Origin: Deltaproteobacteria bacterium
GTDB taxonomy: Bacteria; Myxococcota; UBA727; VGSZ01
Assembly: GCA_016177705.1 (NCBI GenBank)
Contig: JACOUT010000018.1
Location: 62,001-126,000 of the forward strand
Length of the DNA stretch: 64,000 bases
Direction of reading: 5' to 3'
Below are positions 15,355-22,787 of the stretch, piece after piece. The position numbers were made by a program, and so were the translations under genes. Numbering within the stretch: the first letter of the stretch is position 1; the number at the start of each line of letters is the position of its first letter. Under the pieces are notes generated by a model. The model was not told where the DNA came from and searched no databases. It saw only the letters and a program-made list of their open reading frames with translations.

Positions 15355-17454
15355 ATGTGGGGACGGCCGTCGCCGGTGGTCGGAAACTGGAGCCGCTCGG
15401 ATCCAAGCCCTAGGCTCGAGGCACCGCCAGGGGAGCCGCCCTTGTCTCGCACCGTGCCGACCACCCGATTCTCCCGTCACGCCCTGCCGCCCACCGGGCG
15501 GCTGCGCCACCGCCCCGACCTCGGTGTGGCCCCCGCGGTGCTCGCCACCGGGGCGCTGGTGCTCGCGCTCTGGGTCGACAGCGCGCTGGCGGCCGGTCCG
15601 CGCGGCGCCGTGCTGACGGTCGCCGAGGGCACCGACCTCGACGTCGTGGTGTCGGTGGAGGCGGCGAGCGCGCCGACGTTTCAGGTGTTCCGCGTGCCGG
15701 GGCAGCCGCGCTACGCCGTCGAGCTGCCGGGCGTCGCCTTCGACGGCGCGCCGCTCGTGACCGGCGAGAACATCCTGCTGCTCGACGCCGCGCTCGAGCC
15801 CGCGAGCAAGAGCGGCCCGCAACGCCTGGTGCTGTCGTTTTCGGCCGACGTCGACTACGACGCCACCACGCGCGGAGCGGCGCTGGAGGTGCGCTTCTCG
15901 CACCACGGCGACAAGGCCGCGCTGGTCGCCGCCGCGCGCGACCGCAAGGAGCGCGCCGCGGTGATCGCGCGCGCGGCGCAGACCGCCAACGAGCGCGCCG
16001 CCGCCGAGGCGAAGATGCGCGCCGACGAGGCGGAGCGCGGCGCGCGGGCGGCCGAGCAGAGCCGCCTGGCGGCGCTCGCAGCCAGAGAGAACGCCGAGCG
16101 GGAGCGCTTGGCCGCCTTGGAGAAGAAGCGCCAGGAGGACGAGCAGCGGGCGCTGGCAAAGCAGCGGGCCGAGCAGGATCGCCTGGCGGCGCTCGAGAAG
16201 AAGCGACAGGAAGAGGAGGCCGCCCGCCTCGCCGCCGCCGAGGCCAAGAAGAAGGCCGACCAGGAGAAGAAGGACGCGCTCGAGAGGAAGCGCCAGGAAG
16301 AGGAGGCCGTCCGTCTCGCCGCCATCGAGGCCAAGAAGAAGGCAGACGAGGAGAGGAAGGCCGCGCTCGACAAGAAGCGCCAGGAAGAGGAGGCCGCACG
16401 CCTCGCAGCCATCGAGGCCAAAAAGAAGGCCGATGAGGAGAGGAAGGCCGCGCTCGAAAAGAAGCGCCAGGACGAGGAGGCCGCACGTCTCGCAGCCATC
16501 GAGGCCAAGAAGAAGGCCGACGAGGAGAAGAAGGCCGCGATCGAGAAGAAGCGCAAGGAGGAGGAGGCCGCGCGCCTCGCCGCCGCCCTCGCCAGGCAGC
16601 AGGCCGACGACGAGAAGAAAGCCGCGATCGAGAAGAAGCGCAAGGAGGAGGAGGCCGCGCGCCTCGCCGCCGAGGAGACCAAGAGCCGCGCCGAGGCCGA
16701 TCGCCGCGCGGCAGAGCTTCGTCGGCAGCAGGAGGCGCACCAGCGCGCCGAGGCCGAGGCTGCGGCCAAGGCAGAGCGCGAGCGCGAGGCCGCGCGCCGC
16801 GCCGAAGAAGAGCAGCGGCGCGCAGAGGCCGAGGCCGCGCAGCGCGCGGCGGCAGCCAAGCAGGCGGAGGAGCTGGCCAAGAAGGAGCGCGCGCGCGCCG
16901 AGGATCTGGCGCGCCGGGGGGCCGAGGAGCGCGCGCCCCTGGCGTCGACGCGATCGTCGAGCAGCGAGGTGTCGACGGCGGTCGCCGACCGGGACGGGGC
17001 GCCGGCTGGCTTCGGCTTCGGCGGCAGGAGCATCGAGATCGGGCCGCCCACCCGCTACCAGCGCTATCAGCTCGGCGAGGGCGACGAATTCGGCGGCGGC
17101 GACGAAGAGCTGGACGAGGCCGAGGGTCGCGGTCTGCTCTCCAAGGTGACGGTGCAGCGGACCGCCGACGGCAGCCGCGTGGGTGTGCGCGTCGACGGCG
17201 GCGCGCGCTACGACCTGCGCCGGCGCGGCAAGAGCCAGCTCGTACTGACGCTGTTCGACACCCGCGCCGAGAACCTCAATGTGCGCCGTGTGCTCGACGC
17301 CCGATCGCTCGAGACCTCGGTGGTGCGCGTGCTGCCCTCGGTGGAGGAGGACGCGCGCTTCCGCGTCGAGCTGTTGATCGAGCTGCGCGACCAGGCGCCG
17401 GTGCGCATCGGTCAGGGCGACGGCATGCTGTGGCTCGACGTGGGGAACGGATGA
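15355..17454 (+). CDS. AMIN-like domain protein with a 300-residue charged helix
   Basis: 699 aa. After a basic N-terminus, a transmembrane/signal stretch (about 62-80, GVAPAVLATGALVLALWV) leads to an AMIN-like beta domain (about 82-190). Residues about 195-530 are an uninterrupted Ala/Glu/Lys/Arg helix containing six 29-residue repeats. A short Ser/Gly-rich linker is followed by a second AMIN-like domain (about 595-699, TVQRTADGSRVGVRVDGG onward). AMIN domains bind peptidoglycan or assist secretin and pilus machines. The start may be later (TTG 15442). It is translationally coupled to the NlpC/P60 lipoprotein (ATGA), suggesting a cell-envelope role. Confidence 0.75.
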   Translation: MWGRPSPVVGNWSRSDPSPRLEAPPGEPPLSRTVPTTRFSRHALPPTGRLRHRPDLGVAPAVLATGALVLALWVDSALAAGPRGAVLTVAEGTDLDVVVSVEAASAPTFQVFRVPGQPRYAVELPGVAFDGAPLVTGENILLLDAALEPASKSGPQRLVLSFSADVDYDATTRGAALEVRFSHHGDKAALVAAARDRKERAAVIARAAQTANERAAAEAKMRADEAERGARAAEQSRLAALAARENAERERLAALEKKRQEDEQRALAKQRAEQDRLAALEKKRQEEEAARLAAAEAKKKADQEKKDALERKRQEEEAVRLAAIEAKKKADEERKAALDKKRQEEEAARLAAIEAKKKADEERKAALEKKRQDEEAARLAAIEAKKKADEEKKAAIEKKRKEEEAARLAAALARQQADDEKKAAIEKKRKEEEAARLAAEETKSRAEADRRAAELRRQQEAHQRAEAEAAAKAEREREAARRAEEEQRRAEAEAAQRAAAAKQAEELAKKERARAEDLARRGAEERAPLASTRSSSSEVSTAVADRDGAPAGFGFGGRSIEIGPPTRYQRYQLGEGDEFGGGDEELDEAEGRGLLSKVTVQRTADGSRVGVRVDGGARYDLRRRGKSQLVLTLFDTRAENLNVRRVLDARSLETSVVRVLPSVEEDARFRVELLIELRDQAPVRIGQGDGMLWLDVGNG
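16195..16716 (+). repeat. Six in-frame 87-bp tandem repeats
   Basis: Residues 281-454 of the AMIN/coiled-coil protein are six copies of a 29-residue unit of the form EKKRQEEEAARLAAIEAKKK plus nine more residues (ADEERKAAL). Copies two to four are nearly identical, while copies one, five and six diverge, which indicates recent expansion in the middle. The i,i+4 salt-bridge pattern predicts a rigid single alpha-helix or long coiled coil, roughly 25 nm for the repeat block at 0.15 nm per residue. Confidence 0.88.
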
Positions 17455-18200
17455 GCGCCGCAGCTCGCCACGCTCGCCCTTCACTCGCCCTGCTCGCGGT
17501 CGCGGGTGCAGCGCTCGCTGCAGCGGCGTGCGCGCCGCAAACGGCCACCGTGCGCCCGAGCCATCCGCTGCTCGGCGGTCCCGACGGCGCGGGCGCCCTC
17601 GGCGCCCCCGGCGGGTGGCGCGCCCCCATCTTCAGTGATCGCAAGCCCGACGACGACGCCGAAACGACCGCCGCGCGCGTGCGCGTGGCCGACGCGGCGG
17701 CGCGCTCGGTGGGCAAGGGGCCGCTGGTGGTCGACGGTCAGCGCTTCCGCATGGACTGCTCGGGCGTGGCCCACGCGATCTACGCGCGCGCCGGCTTCCC
17801 GCTCGGCATCGTCGGCGACACGCGCCGCCTGTTCGAGCTGGCGCGAGGCCAGGGTTCGCTGCGACGCGTCGATCCCCTGCCCGGCGATCTCGCCTTCTTC
17901 GACTTCACCTGGGACGCAGACGGCAACGGCGCCTTCGACGATCCGCTCTCGCACGTCGCGGTGGTCGAGCGCGTCGAGGCCGACGGCACCGTGCTCTTGG
18001 TCCACCGGGTGGGCGACCGCATCGTGCGCGCGCGCATGAACCTGGCGCGCCCGCACGACCGCCACGACGAGCGCGGCGCACCGCTCAACCACTTCCTGAG
18101 GAGTGCCACCGGCGGGCACCCGGCCAAGACCACCGCCGAGCTGTTTGTCGCCTTCGGCAGCCTGCCGTTGGCCTCGCGCACCGCGCTCGCCCGACGCTGA
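17451..18200 (+). CDS. NlpC/P60-like cysteine peptidase lipoprotein
   Basis: 249 aa. A signal sequence ends in a lipobox at Cys27 (AAAAC). The catalytic motif MDCSGVAHAIY gives Cys103, and DPLSHVAVVERV gives His168, in the order typical of NlpC/P60 or CHAP amidases that cut peptidoglycan stem peptides. DADGNGAFDD resembles a calcium-binding loop. The ATG overlaps the AMIN-protein stop, linking a wall hydrolase to a possible wall-binding partner. The substrate is inferred from fold only. Confidence 0.8.
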   Translation: MSAAARHARPSLALLAVAGAALAAAACAPQTATVRPSHPLLGGPDGAGALGAPGGWRAPIFSDRKPDDDAETTAARVRVADAAARSVGKGPLVVDGQRFRMDCSGVAHAIYARAGFPLGIVGDTRRLFELARGQGSLRRVDPLPGDLAFFDFTWDADGNGAFDDPLSHVAVVERVEADGTVLLVHRVGDRIVRARMNLARPHDRHDERGAPLNHFLRSATGGHPAKTTAELFVAFGSLPLASRTALARR

Positions 18201-18254
18201 GCTCGCCTGTCGCGTCGGCAGCGTCGACAAGCGCACCTGTGCTATCCCGCAGTC

Positions 18255-19103
18255 GTGCCGGAGCCCGACGGATCCCAGAGGGTGGAGCGCGCGCTCGCGT
18301 CGCTGGACGCGCTGGTCGACCACCTGCGCGGCGTCGAGCAGCTCCGTGAAGACGTCGCCGCCGTGGTGGTCGAGAGCCAACGGCTCAAGGCCGACAACGT
18401 GCGGCTCGCCAAGGCGCTGGTGCTGGCGCAGCAGGGCAAGGAAGGCGGCGCCGAGGGCCTGGCGACGCTGCGGGTGGCGCAGGAGAAGGCGCAGGTCTAC
18501 CAGCAACAGGTGCAGGATCTGCTCGAGGTGCAGACCGACCTCGAGAGCCGCCTGCTCGAGCTGGAGGAGCTGAACAGCTCGATGATGAGCATGTACGTCT
18601 CGTCGTTCCAGCTTCACGCCACCCTCGATCTGGCCGAGGTGCTGCGCGTCATCGAGGAGATCCTGGTCAACTTCATCGGCGCGCGCACGTACGCGTTGCT
18701 GTTGCTCGATGACGACGGCGAGACCTTCCGCGTGGCCGCCTCGCAGGGGCTCGACGGACGCCTGCCGAGCGCCGGCATCCGACCGCGCGGCGTGCTCGCG
18801 GAGACGCTCGGCTCGCTCACCGCCTACGTGCACACCTCGTCGCGCTCGGCGCGCGAGAGCATCATGGCCGCGGTGCCGCTCGCGATGGGCAAGACCTGTG
18901 TGGGCGCCATCCTGGTCTACAGCTTGCTGTCGCAGAAGGAGCGCTTCCTGCGCAACGACGTCGAGCTGTTCTCGCTGCTCGGCGGCCACGCGGCGAGCGC
19001 TGTGGTGAGCGCCAAGCTCTACATGAAGGCCGTCCGCAAGGTGAAGACGCTGCAGGCGATGCTGTCGCTGCTCGAGGAGCCGGCGGGGGACGAGCGCGGA
19101 TGA
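18255..19103 (+). CDS. Coiled-coil plus GAF-domain protein
   Basis: 282 aa beginning at GTG 18255. Residues about 1-110 are a long helix with heptad character (LRVAQEKAQVYQQQVQDLLEVQTDLESRLLELEEL). Residues about 115-265 form a GAF domain (TLDLAEVLRVIEEILVNFIGARTYALLLLDDDGETFRVAASQGLDG, ending with HAASAVVSAKLY). No kinase, cyclase or phosphodiesterase output domain follows, so it probably transmits a ligand signal by protein contact. Its stop overlaps the start of the YkgJ-type gene. Confidence 0.8.
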   Translation: MPEPDGSQRVERALASLDALVDHLRGVEQLREDVAAVVVESQRLKADNVRLAKALVLAQQGKEGGAEGLATLRVAQEKAQVYQQQVQDLLEVQTDLESRLLELEELNSSMMSMYVSSFQLHATLDLAEVLRVIEEILVNFIGARTYALLLLDDDGETFRVAASQGLDGRLPSAGIRPRGVLAETLGSLTAYVHTSSRSARESIMAAVPLAMGKTCVGAILVYSLLSQKERFLRNDVELFSLLGGHAASAVVSAKLYMKAVRKVKTLQAMLSLLEEPAGDERG

Positions 19104-20263
19104 GGGCCTACCTGCTCGGCGGGCGGCCGCTGGTGTTCCCGTTCTTCTCCGGGGCATTGCGCTACGACTGCCCGAGCTGCGAAGCGCCCTGCTGCAAGGG
19201 CGCCGCGCTCGGCATCGGCTCGTCGCGTGAGCTGGTCACCATCCAGGAGGCCCAGCCGAGGTCGCCGCTGTTCGCGGTGCCCACCTTCCAGCAGTCGCAG
19301 CGCCTCGCCCTGCAGACGCCGGCCGAGCGCTGCTGGTTCCTCGACAGCAAGCGCCGCTGCCGCCTCGAGCGCGTCATCGGCCGCCAGGCCAAGCCCGCCG
19401 GCTGCCGGCTGTTCCCCTTCGTGCGCTTCAGGAACGCCGGCGAGACCGTGGTGGTGCTGCCCGACTTCCTGTGTCCGATCACCATCGGCGCGCCCACCGG
19501 CGTCGGGCCCTCGTCGCACGACGCGCTCGCGCTCGAGATCCACCACTCGCAGGTGGGCCGCTCGGGGCACAAGGAGCTGCCGGTGCCGCGTGACCTGCCG
19601 TGGGCGGACGCCATGCCGCTCGAGCGCCGCGTGGTCGAGGAGGCCGAGCGCCACCTGTTCGAGGAGAGCTACCTGCCCTACGCCGAGCTACAGCACCTGC
19701 TCGCGCTCGCCGCCCTCGGCATCGACGGCAAGACGGGCGCCCTCGCCAAGGTGGAGGAGACGGTGCGGCGCTTCATCGGCGCCACCGACAAGCCGTCGCG
19801 CGAGGCGGTGCGCGAGGTGGTGGCGCTCACCGGTGTCTTGCGCCTGCAAGCGAGCTCGCTGCCGCGGCGCGAGGTACCGGCAGTGCTGGTGGCGCTGTCG
19901 GTGTTCGTCGCCGTCGCCGAGGGGATGCGGGGTGCTTCGCGCACGCCGCGCACCGCCGTGTCGATCTGGGAGGCGCAGCTCCCGCTGTTGTACGCGCTGG
20001 CGCATTTGCAGAGCCGGCCGGTGGTCAAGAGCGGCGTCACGCTGCGCGAGGCGGTGGGCGAGCTGCCCACCGTGCGCGCGCCGCTGTTGAAGGTGCTCGA
20101 CGAGGTGGAGCGGAACGGCCGCCGGGGCGTGGCGCAGCCGCTCGAGGACATCCTGCGCGCGCAGCGCGAGGCCTTCGCGGCGCCTTTGTCGGCCGACGCG
20201 GTGGCGATGCTGCACGGCCTCGGGCGCGTGTTGATCCGGGCGTGCACCTTCGTGCCGCTGTAG
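19100..20263 (+). CDS. YkgJ-type cysteine-cluster protein
   Basis: 387 aa. The N-terminus has CPSCEAPCC (Cys24, 27, 31, 32) followed by Cys78, Cys87 and Cys102 in the RRCRL...PAGCRLFPF block, the pattern of the YkgJ zinc- or iron-chelating cluster family (known mostly as putative metal-binding or flagellin-modification-associated proteins). The remaining 250 residues are helical and unassigned. It is translationally coupled to the GAF protein (ATGA) and ends 52 bp before the tRNA gene. Confidence 0.75.
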   Translation: MRAYLLGGRPLVFPFFSGALRYDCPSCEAPCCKGAALGIGSSRELVTIQEAQPRSPLFAVPTFQQSQRLALQTPAERCWFLDSKRRCRLERVIGRQAKPAGCRLFPFVRFRNAGETVVVLPDFLCPITIGAPTGVGPSSHDALALEIHHSQVGRSGHKELPVPRDLPWADAMPLERRVVEEAERHLFEESYLPYAELQHLLALAALGIDGKTGALAKVEETVRRFIGATDKPSREAVREVVALTGVLRLQASSLPRREVPAVLVALSVFVAVAEGMRGASRTPRTAVSIWEAQLPLLYALAHLQSRPVVKSGVTLREAVGELPTVRAPLLKVLDEVERNGRRGVAQPLEDILRAQREAFAAPLSADAVAMLHGLGRVLIRACTFVPL

Positions 20264-20315
20264 GGGGCCATTACGGTTGACAGCGAGGCGGCCCACGCCC
20301 ATCCTCGGCGTCGGT

Positions 20316-20391
20316 GCGGGAGTAGCTCAGTTGGTAGAGCACGAGCTTCCCAAGCTTGAGGTCGCGGGTTCGAGCCCCGTCTCCCGCTCCA
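20316..20391 (+). tRNA. tRNA-Gly (anticodon CCC)
   Basis: A full cloverleaf can be drawn: acceptor GCGGGAG (20316-20322) pairs CTCCCGC (20381-20387); D arm GCTC/GAGC; anticodon stem CGAGC/GCTTG with loop TTCCCAA (20347-20353), anticodon CCC at 20349-20351; T arm with GGTTCGAGC. CCA is encoded (20389-20391). The 3' half from the anticodon loop onward is repeated at 56494-56538, marking it as the attachment site of the island. An intrinsic terminator follows. Confidence 0.97.
20347..20391 (+). repeat. Left attachment site (attL) of the island
   Basis: The 45 bp from the anticodon loop to the CCA end of tRNA-Gly are identical to 56494-56538. Flanking bases differ on both sides, so the match is exactly 45 bp. 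Tyrosine recombinases commonly use a tRNA 3' half like this and leave the tRNA gene intact. The integrase gene ends only 18 bp to the right. Confidence 0.92.
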
Positions 20392-20397
20392 GTAATG

Positions 20398-20420
20398 CCC
20401 CTGAATCCTCAGGGGTTTTT
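20398..20420 (+). terminator. Intrinsic terminator after tRNA-Gly
   Basis: A perfect seven-bp stem CCCCTGA/TCAGGGG with loop ATCC (20398-20415) is followed by TTTTT (20416-20420). It ends the tRNA transcript on the plus strand. The integrase stop codon (20409-20411, minus strand) lies inside the right arm, so the terminator belongs to the island side of attL. Confidence 0.9.
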
Positions 20421-21695
20421 CTTTGCCCTCGGCTCCGGTGAGGCCGATATCGGGTGGGAATCGTCCCTGCTCCCACCCTTCAGTCCCACCGCCACGCCGA
20501 GCACGTCACCGAAGGCGGCGGCGTGCGCGCGGGCTTTCTCCTCGTGATCGACGTTGCTGTACAGGCGCGTCATCTCGCTCGTGGCGTGCCCGATCATGGC
20601 GCGCACCACGACGTCGCTGCTGCTCTGCCGAAGCAGGTTGTTGGCCGTCTTTCTCAGGCAGTGCGACGAGATGTGCTTGCCCACCCCAGCGAGCTTGCAG
20701 CAGCGGGCGAGCGGCTTGGCCAAGAGCGAGGGGGTCCGGTAGGTGCCCGTGCTCGACGGGAACACCAGGCCCTTGGAAAGCCCCGGCACCTGTTGCTGCA
20801 CCTGCCAGCGTCGATGCTCCCGCAGCACCTCGACGACGGCCGGTGACAGGTACACCTCGCGCCGGGTCACCTCGGTCTTCGGCGGACCGACCTGCCCCTC
20901 CACCTGCGAGCGCTCGATGCGCAGCCGCGCGGCATCGAGGTCGATGTCGCGCCACTCGAGCGCCGACAGCTCGCAGAAGCGCAGGCCCGTGGAGACCTGC
21001 ACCACGATCATCGCACGCACATCGGGGCTCTCGTGCCGAGCAGCCTCGAGCATGCGGGCCAGCTCGTCGCGCGTGAGGGTCTCTTTCGGCTTCTTCGCCG
21101 GCCGCTCTTCGCCGCCGACGTGGTCGCCGAGGTCGAACCTCACGCCCAGGGTGGGGTCATGGTCGAGGTCGCGCAGGATCACTGCGCGCTTCAGCATCGC
21201 CCTCAACGTCGCCCACACGCTCATCAGCGTGTGTTTGCCGTAGAGCTTGCCGTTTGGTTGCCGCTTGCCCGCCACGCTCGTCATCCAGCTCACGACGTGG
21301 GAGCGGCGCAACGAGCGCAACTCCAGGTCGCCGATGAGCGGCAGGATGAACGTGCTCAGGTGCTGCAACCGCTTCTCCACCACGTGCTTCCTGGTCTTGC
21401 CCGTCGCCGCCGTATGCTCGAGCCAGCGCGGCGCGAAGTCGCCAAGGGTCTCCCTCGGCGTTGGTGCCCCGCTGGCGTCGGCCTCGGCCTCTTGCCTCAG
21501 CTCGTCCCGTAGCCGCTCGAGCACGTCCTCGAGCTCCCGCAGCTCCTTGCGCGTCGGCTTGTCCGGCGCGCCGTCGATCACCTTCTGTCGCTCCCACCTC
21601 CTGCCGTTTCTGCTTTTCACGACGGCTCGCAAGATCCATCGTGACCCGTCCCGGCTCAGGCCCGGGATCTCCGTCGGTGTTCCTCTTTTCGGCAT
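20409..21695 (-). CDS. Tyrosine recombinase (island integrase)
   Basis: 428 aa. Residues about 85-190 form the SAM-like core-binding domain (TRKHVVEKRLQHLSTFILPLIGDLELRSLRRSHV). The catalytic domain carries STGLRFCELSALEW (first Arg), HCLRKTANNLL (HxxR) and GHATSEMTRLYSNVDHEEK (second His and the nucleophilic Tyr). ATG 21695 has a GAGGAGAG ribosome site. It points toward the tRNA and lies next to attL, the standard position for a tRNA-targeting integrase. The C-terminal codons contain TCCCACC repeats that recur near the right end of the island. Confidence 0.95.
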   Translation of the reverse strand: MPKRGTPTEIPGLSRDGSRWILRAVVKSRNGRRWERQKVIDGAPDKPTRKELRELEDVLERLRDELRQEAEADASGAPTPRETLGDFAPRWLEHTAATGKTRKHVVEKRLQHLSTFILPLIGDLELRSLRRSHVVSWMTSVAGKRQPNGKLYGKHTLMSVWATLRAMLKRAVILRDLDHDPTLGVRFDLGDHVGGEERPAKKPKETLTRDELARMLEAARHESPDVRAMIVVQVSTGLRFCELSALEWRDIDLDAARLRIERSQVEGQVGPPKTEVTRREVYLSPAVVEVLREHRRWQVQQQVPGLSKGLVFPSSTGTYRTPSLLAKPLARCCKLAGVGKHISSHCLRKTANNLLRQSSSDVVVRAMIGHATSEMTRLYSNVDHEEKARAHAAAFGDVLGVAVGLKGGSRDDSHPISASPEPRAKKNP

Positions 21696-22206
21696 GTCGA
21701 CTCTCCTCGCATGCCTCGAGCACCACGGACCGCGTGTCGATGGTAGCGACGTTGGCGCTCAGTTGGCGATGCAAATCCTCGACGGAGAACAACAACCGTC
21801 GGCCGATCCTCCCGGTGGGTTTGAGGTGGCCGCGCGCTAGCGCCATGCGGAAGGCGCCGAGCGAGAGGCCGAGGGCGCACGCGGCCTCGGCGGCGCAGAC
21901 GAGCGCGCCTGCGCGCCCGGAGTCGGACGCTCGCGGAGAGAGCGCGGCCAGCACGTCAGCCCAGGCGAAGAGCTGCGCGCCGTCGTGCTCGTGCGTCGGG
22001 CGCACGTGCGCGTCGAGCCACGCGGCGCCGAGCGGGCGCGGCAGCGCGGCCAGCACCTCGGCCCGCGCGAGGAGCGAGGCGGGCGAGAGTGCGGTGCGCG
22101 CGGTGGCGCGGAGCAGGCGCGAGACGTCGCCCGAGGGAAGGTCGCCGCCGAGCAGCGCAGCGAGGGTCGGGAGCGCGGGCGGGTCGTTCTGCACCACGGA
22201 GAACAA
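21157..22206 (-). CDS. HTH (excisionase/MerR-like) protein; frame runs far into the integrase gene
   Basis: From TTG 22206 the first about 170 codons have strong G/C third positions and read as a soluble protein ending in an HTH-type DNA-binding module (AACALGLSLGAFRMALARGHLKPTGRIGRRLLFSVEDL, a helix-turn-helix plus wing as in excisionases). After about 21700 the codon bias is lost because the integrase is read in another frame there; no stop occurs until 21157. The real C-terminus is therefore uncertain: a long overlap, a frameshift, or a frameshift fusion with integrase. The start is also uncertain, since codons upstream in a second frame (from ATG 22336) look coding too. Confidence 0.5.
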   Translation of the reverse strand: MFSVVQNDPPALPTLAALLGGDLPSGDVSRLLRATARTALSPASLLARAEVLAALPRPLGAAWLDAHVRPTHEHDGAQLFAWADVLAALSPRASDSGRAGALVCAAEAACALGLSLGAFRMALARGHLKPTGRIGRRLLFSVEDLHRQLSANVATIDTRSVVLEACEESRHAEKRNTDGDPGPEPGRVTMDLASRREKQKRQEVGATEGDRRRAGQADAQGAAGARGRARAATGRAEARGRGRRQRGTNAEGDPWRLRAALARAYGGDGQDQEARGGEAVAAPEHVHPAAHRRPGVALVAPLPRRELDDERGGQAATKRQALRQTHADERVGDVEGDAEARSDPARPRP

Positions 22207-22303
22207 GTCGAATTCGGTGAGCGATCTCCTCGACGCTGGCGGTGATGAGCGGCACCGTAGCCAGGCGATTGGCCACCGGTGGCTCGCCTATGTAAGCGGC
22301 TCC

Positions 22304-22388
22304 GATGTCAGCATGACGTGGAAATGTCACTGACATCCCGAGCGAAGCTATGGCCGCAATTCATTATCGTAGTGACACGTAGTGACAT
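22304..22388. promoter_or_regulatory. Cluster of TGTCA/TGACA half-sites
   Basis: An eight-bp inverted repeat GATGTCAG/CTGACATC (22304-22311 and 22330-22337) contains an extra TGTCAC, and two direct copies of AGTGACA follow (22371-22377 and 22381-22387). That makes at least five TGTCA-type half-sites in 85 bp. They lie upstream of the minus-strand HTH gene, in a locally AT-richer patch, so they may be its operator or excisionase sites. No clear -10/-35 pair can be assigned. Confidence 0.5.
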
Positions 22389-22787
22389 GGTGCCAGCGAC
22401 CTCCGGCCTCAGCGCCAAGAAGGCGCCGAGGCCGCCGGCACGCTTCGCGTGTCGCGCACATGCGCGACGGGCCGGCACGCTCTGGCGGGCGCGCGGGTGT
22501 GCACGCGCCAATCGCTCGCCGCACGCGCAGAGCGCGTGTCGCTAACGCGACGGGCGGCGGGAGGTCGCTGGCGAAGGAGGGTCAACCATCGGCGCATTGC
22601 GCGCATGCAAGGCGCTCGACTGCGCTCAGCTGCGCGTGTCCCACTCCTCGCCTGGTGGCGTCGGTGATGCAATGCGTCGCGCAAGTCGGCCCGCGAGCAG
22701 CGGCGCCGTCACAGGTACCGGGCCCCACCGCAGAGCCGTCTCCGCAAGGAAGGCGTTCGGGTACGAGCGCGGCCTACTTCTCGTTCG
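22389..22787. other. Intergenic region without a recognised gene
   Basis: About 400 bp between the half-site cluster and the antiporter stop. It has short palindromic words (GTCGCGCACATGCGCGACG, GCGCATTGCGCGC) but no open frame with convincing codon bias on either strand. It may hold the promoter of the HTH/integrase transcript or the 3' end of the antiporter transcript. I see nothing else in it. Confidence 0.4.

Noticed and set aside
16195..16716. Non-coding satellite repeat
   Set aside because: The 87-bp units are in frame and encode a regular charged helix in a larger protein.
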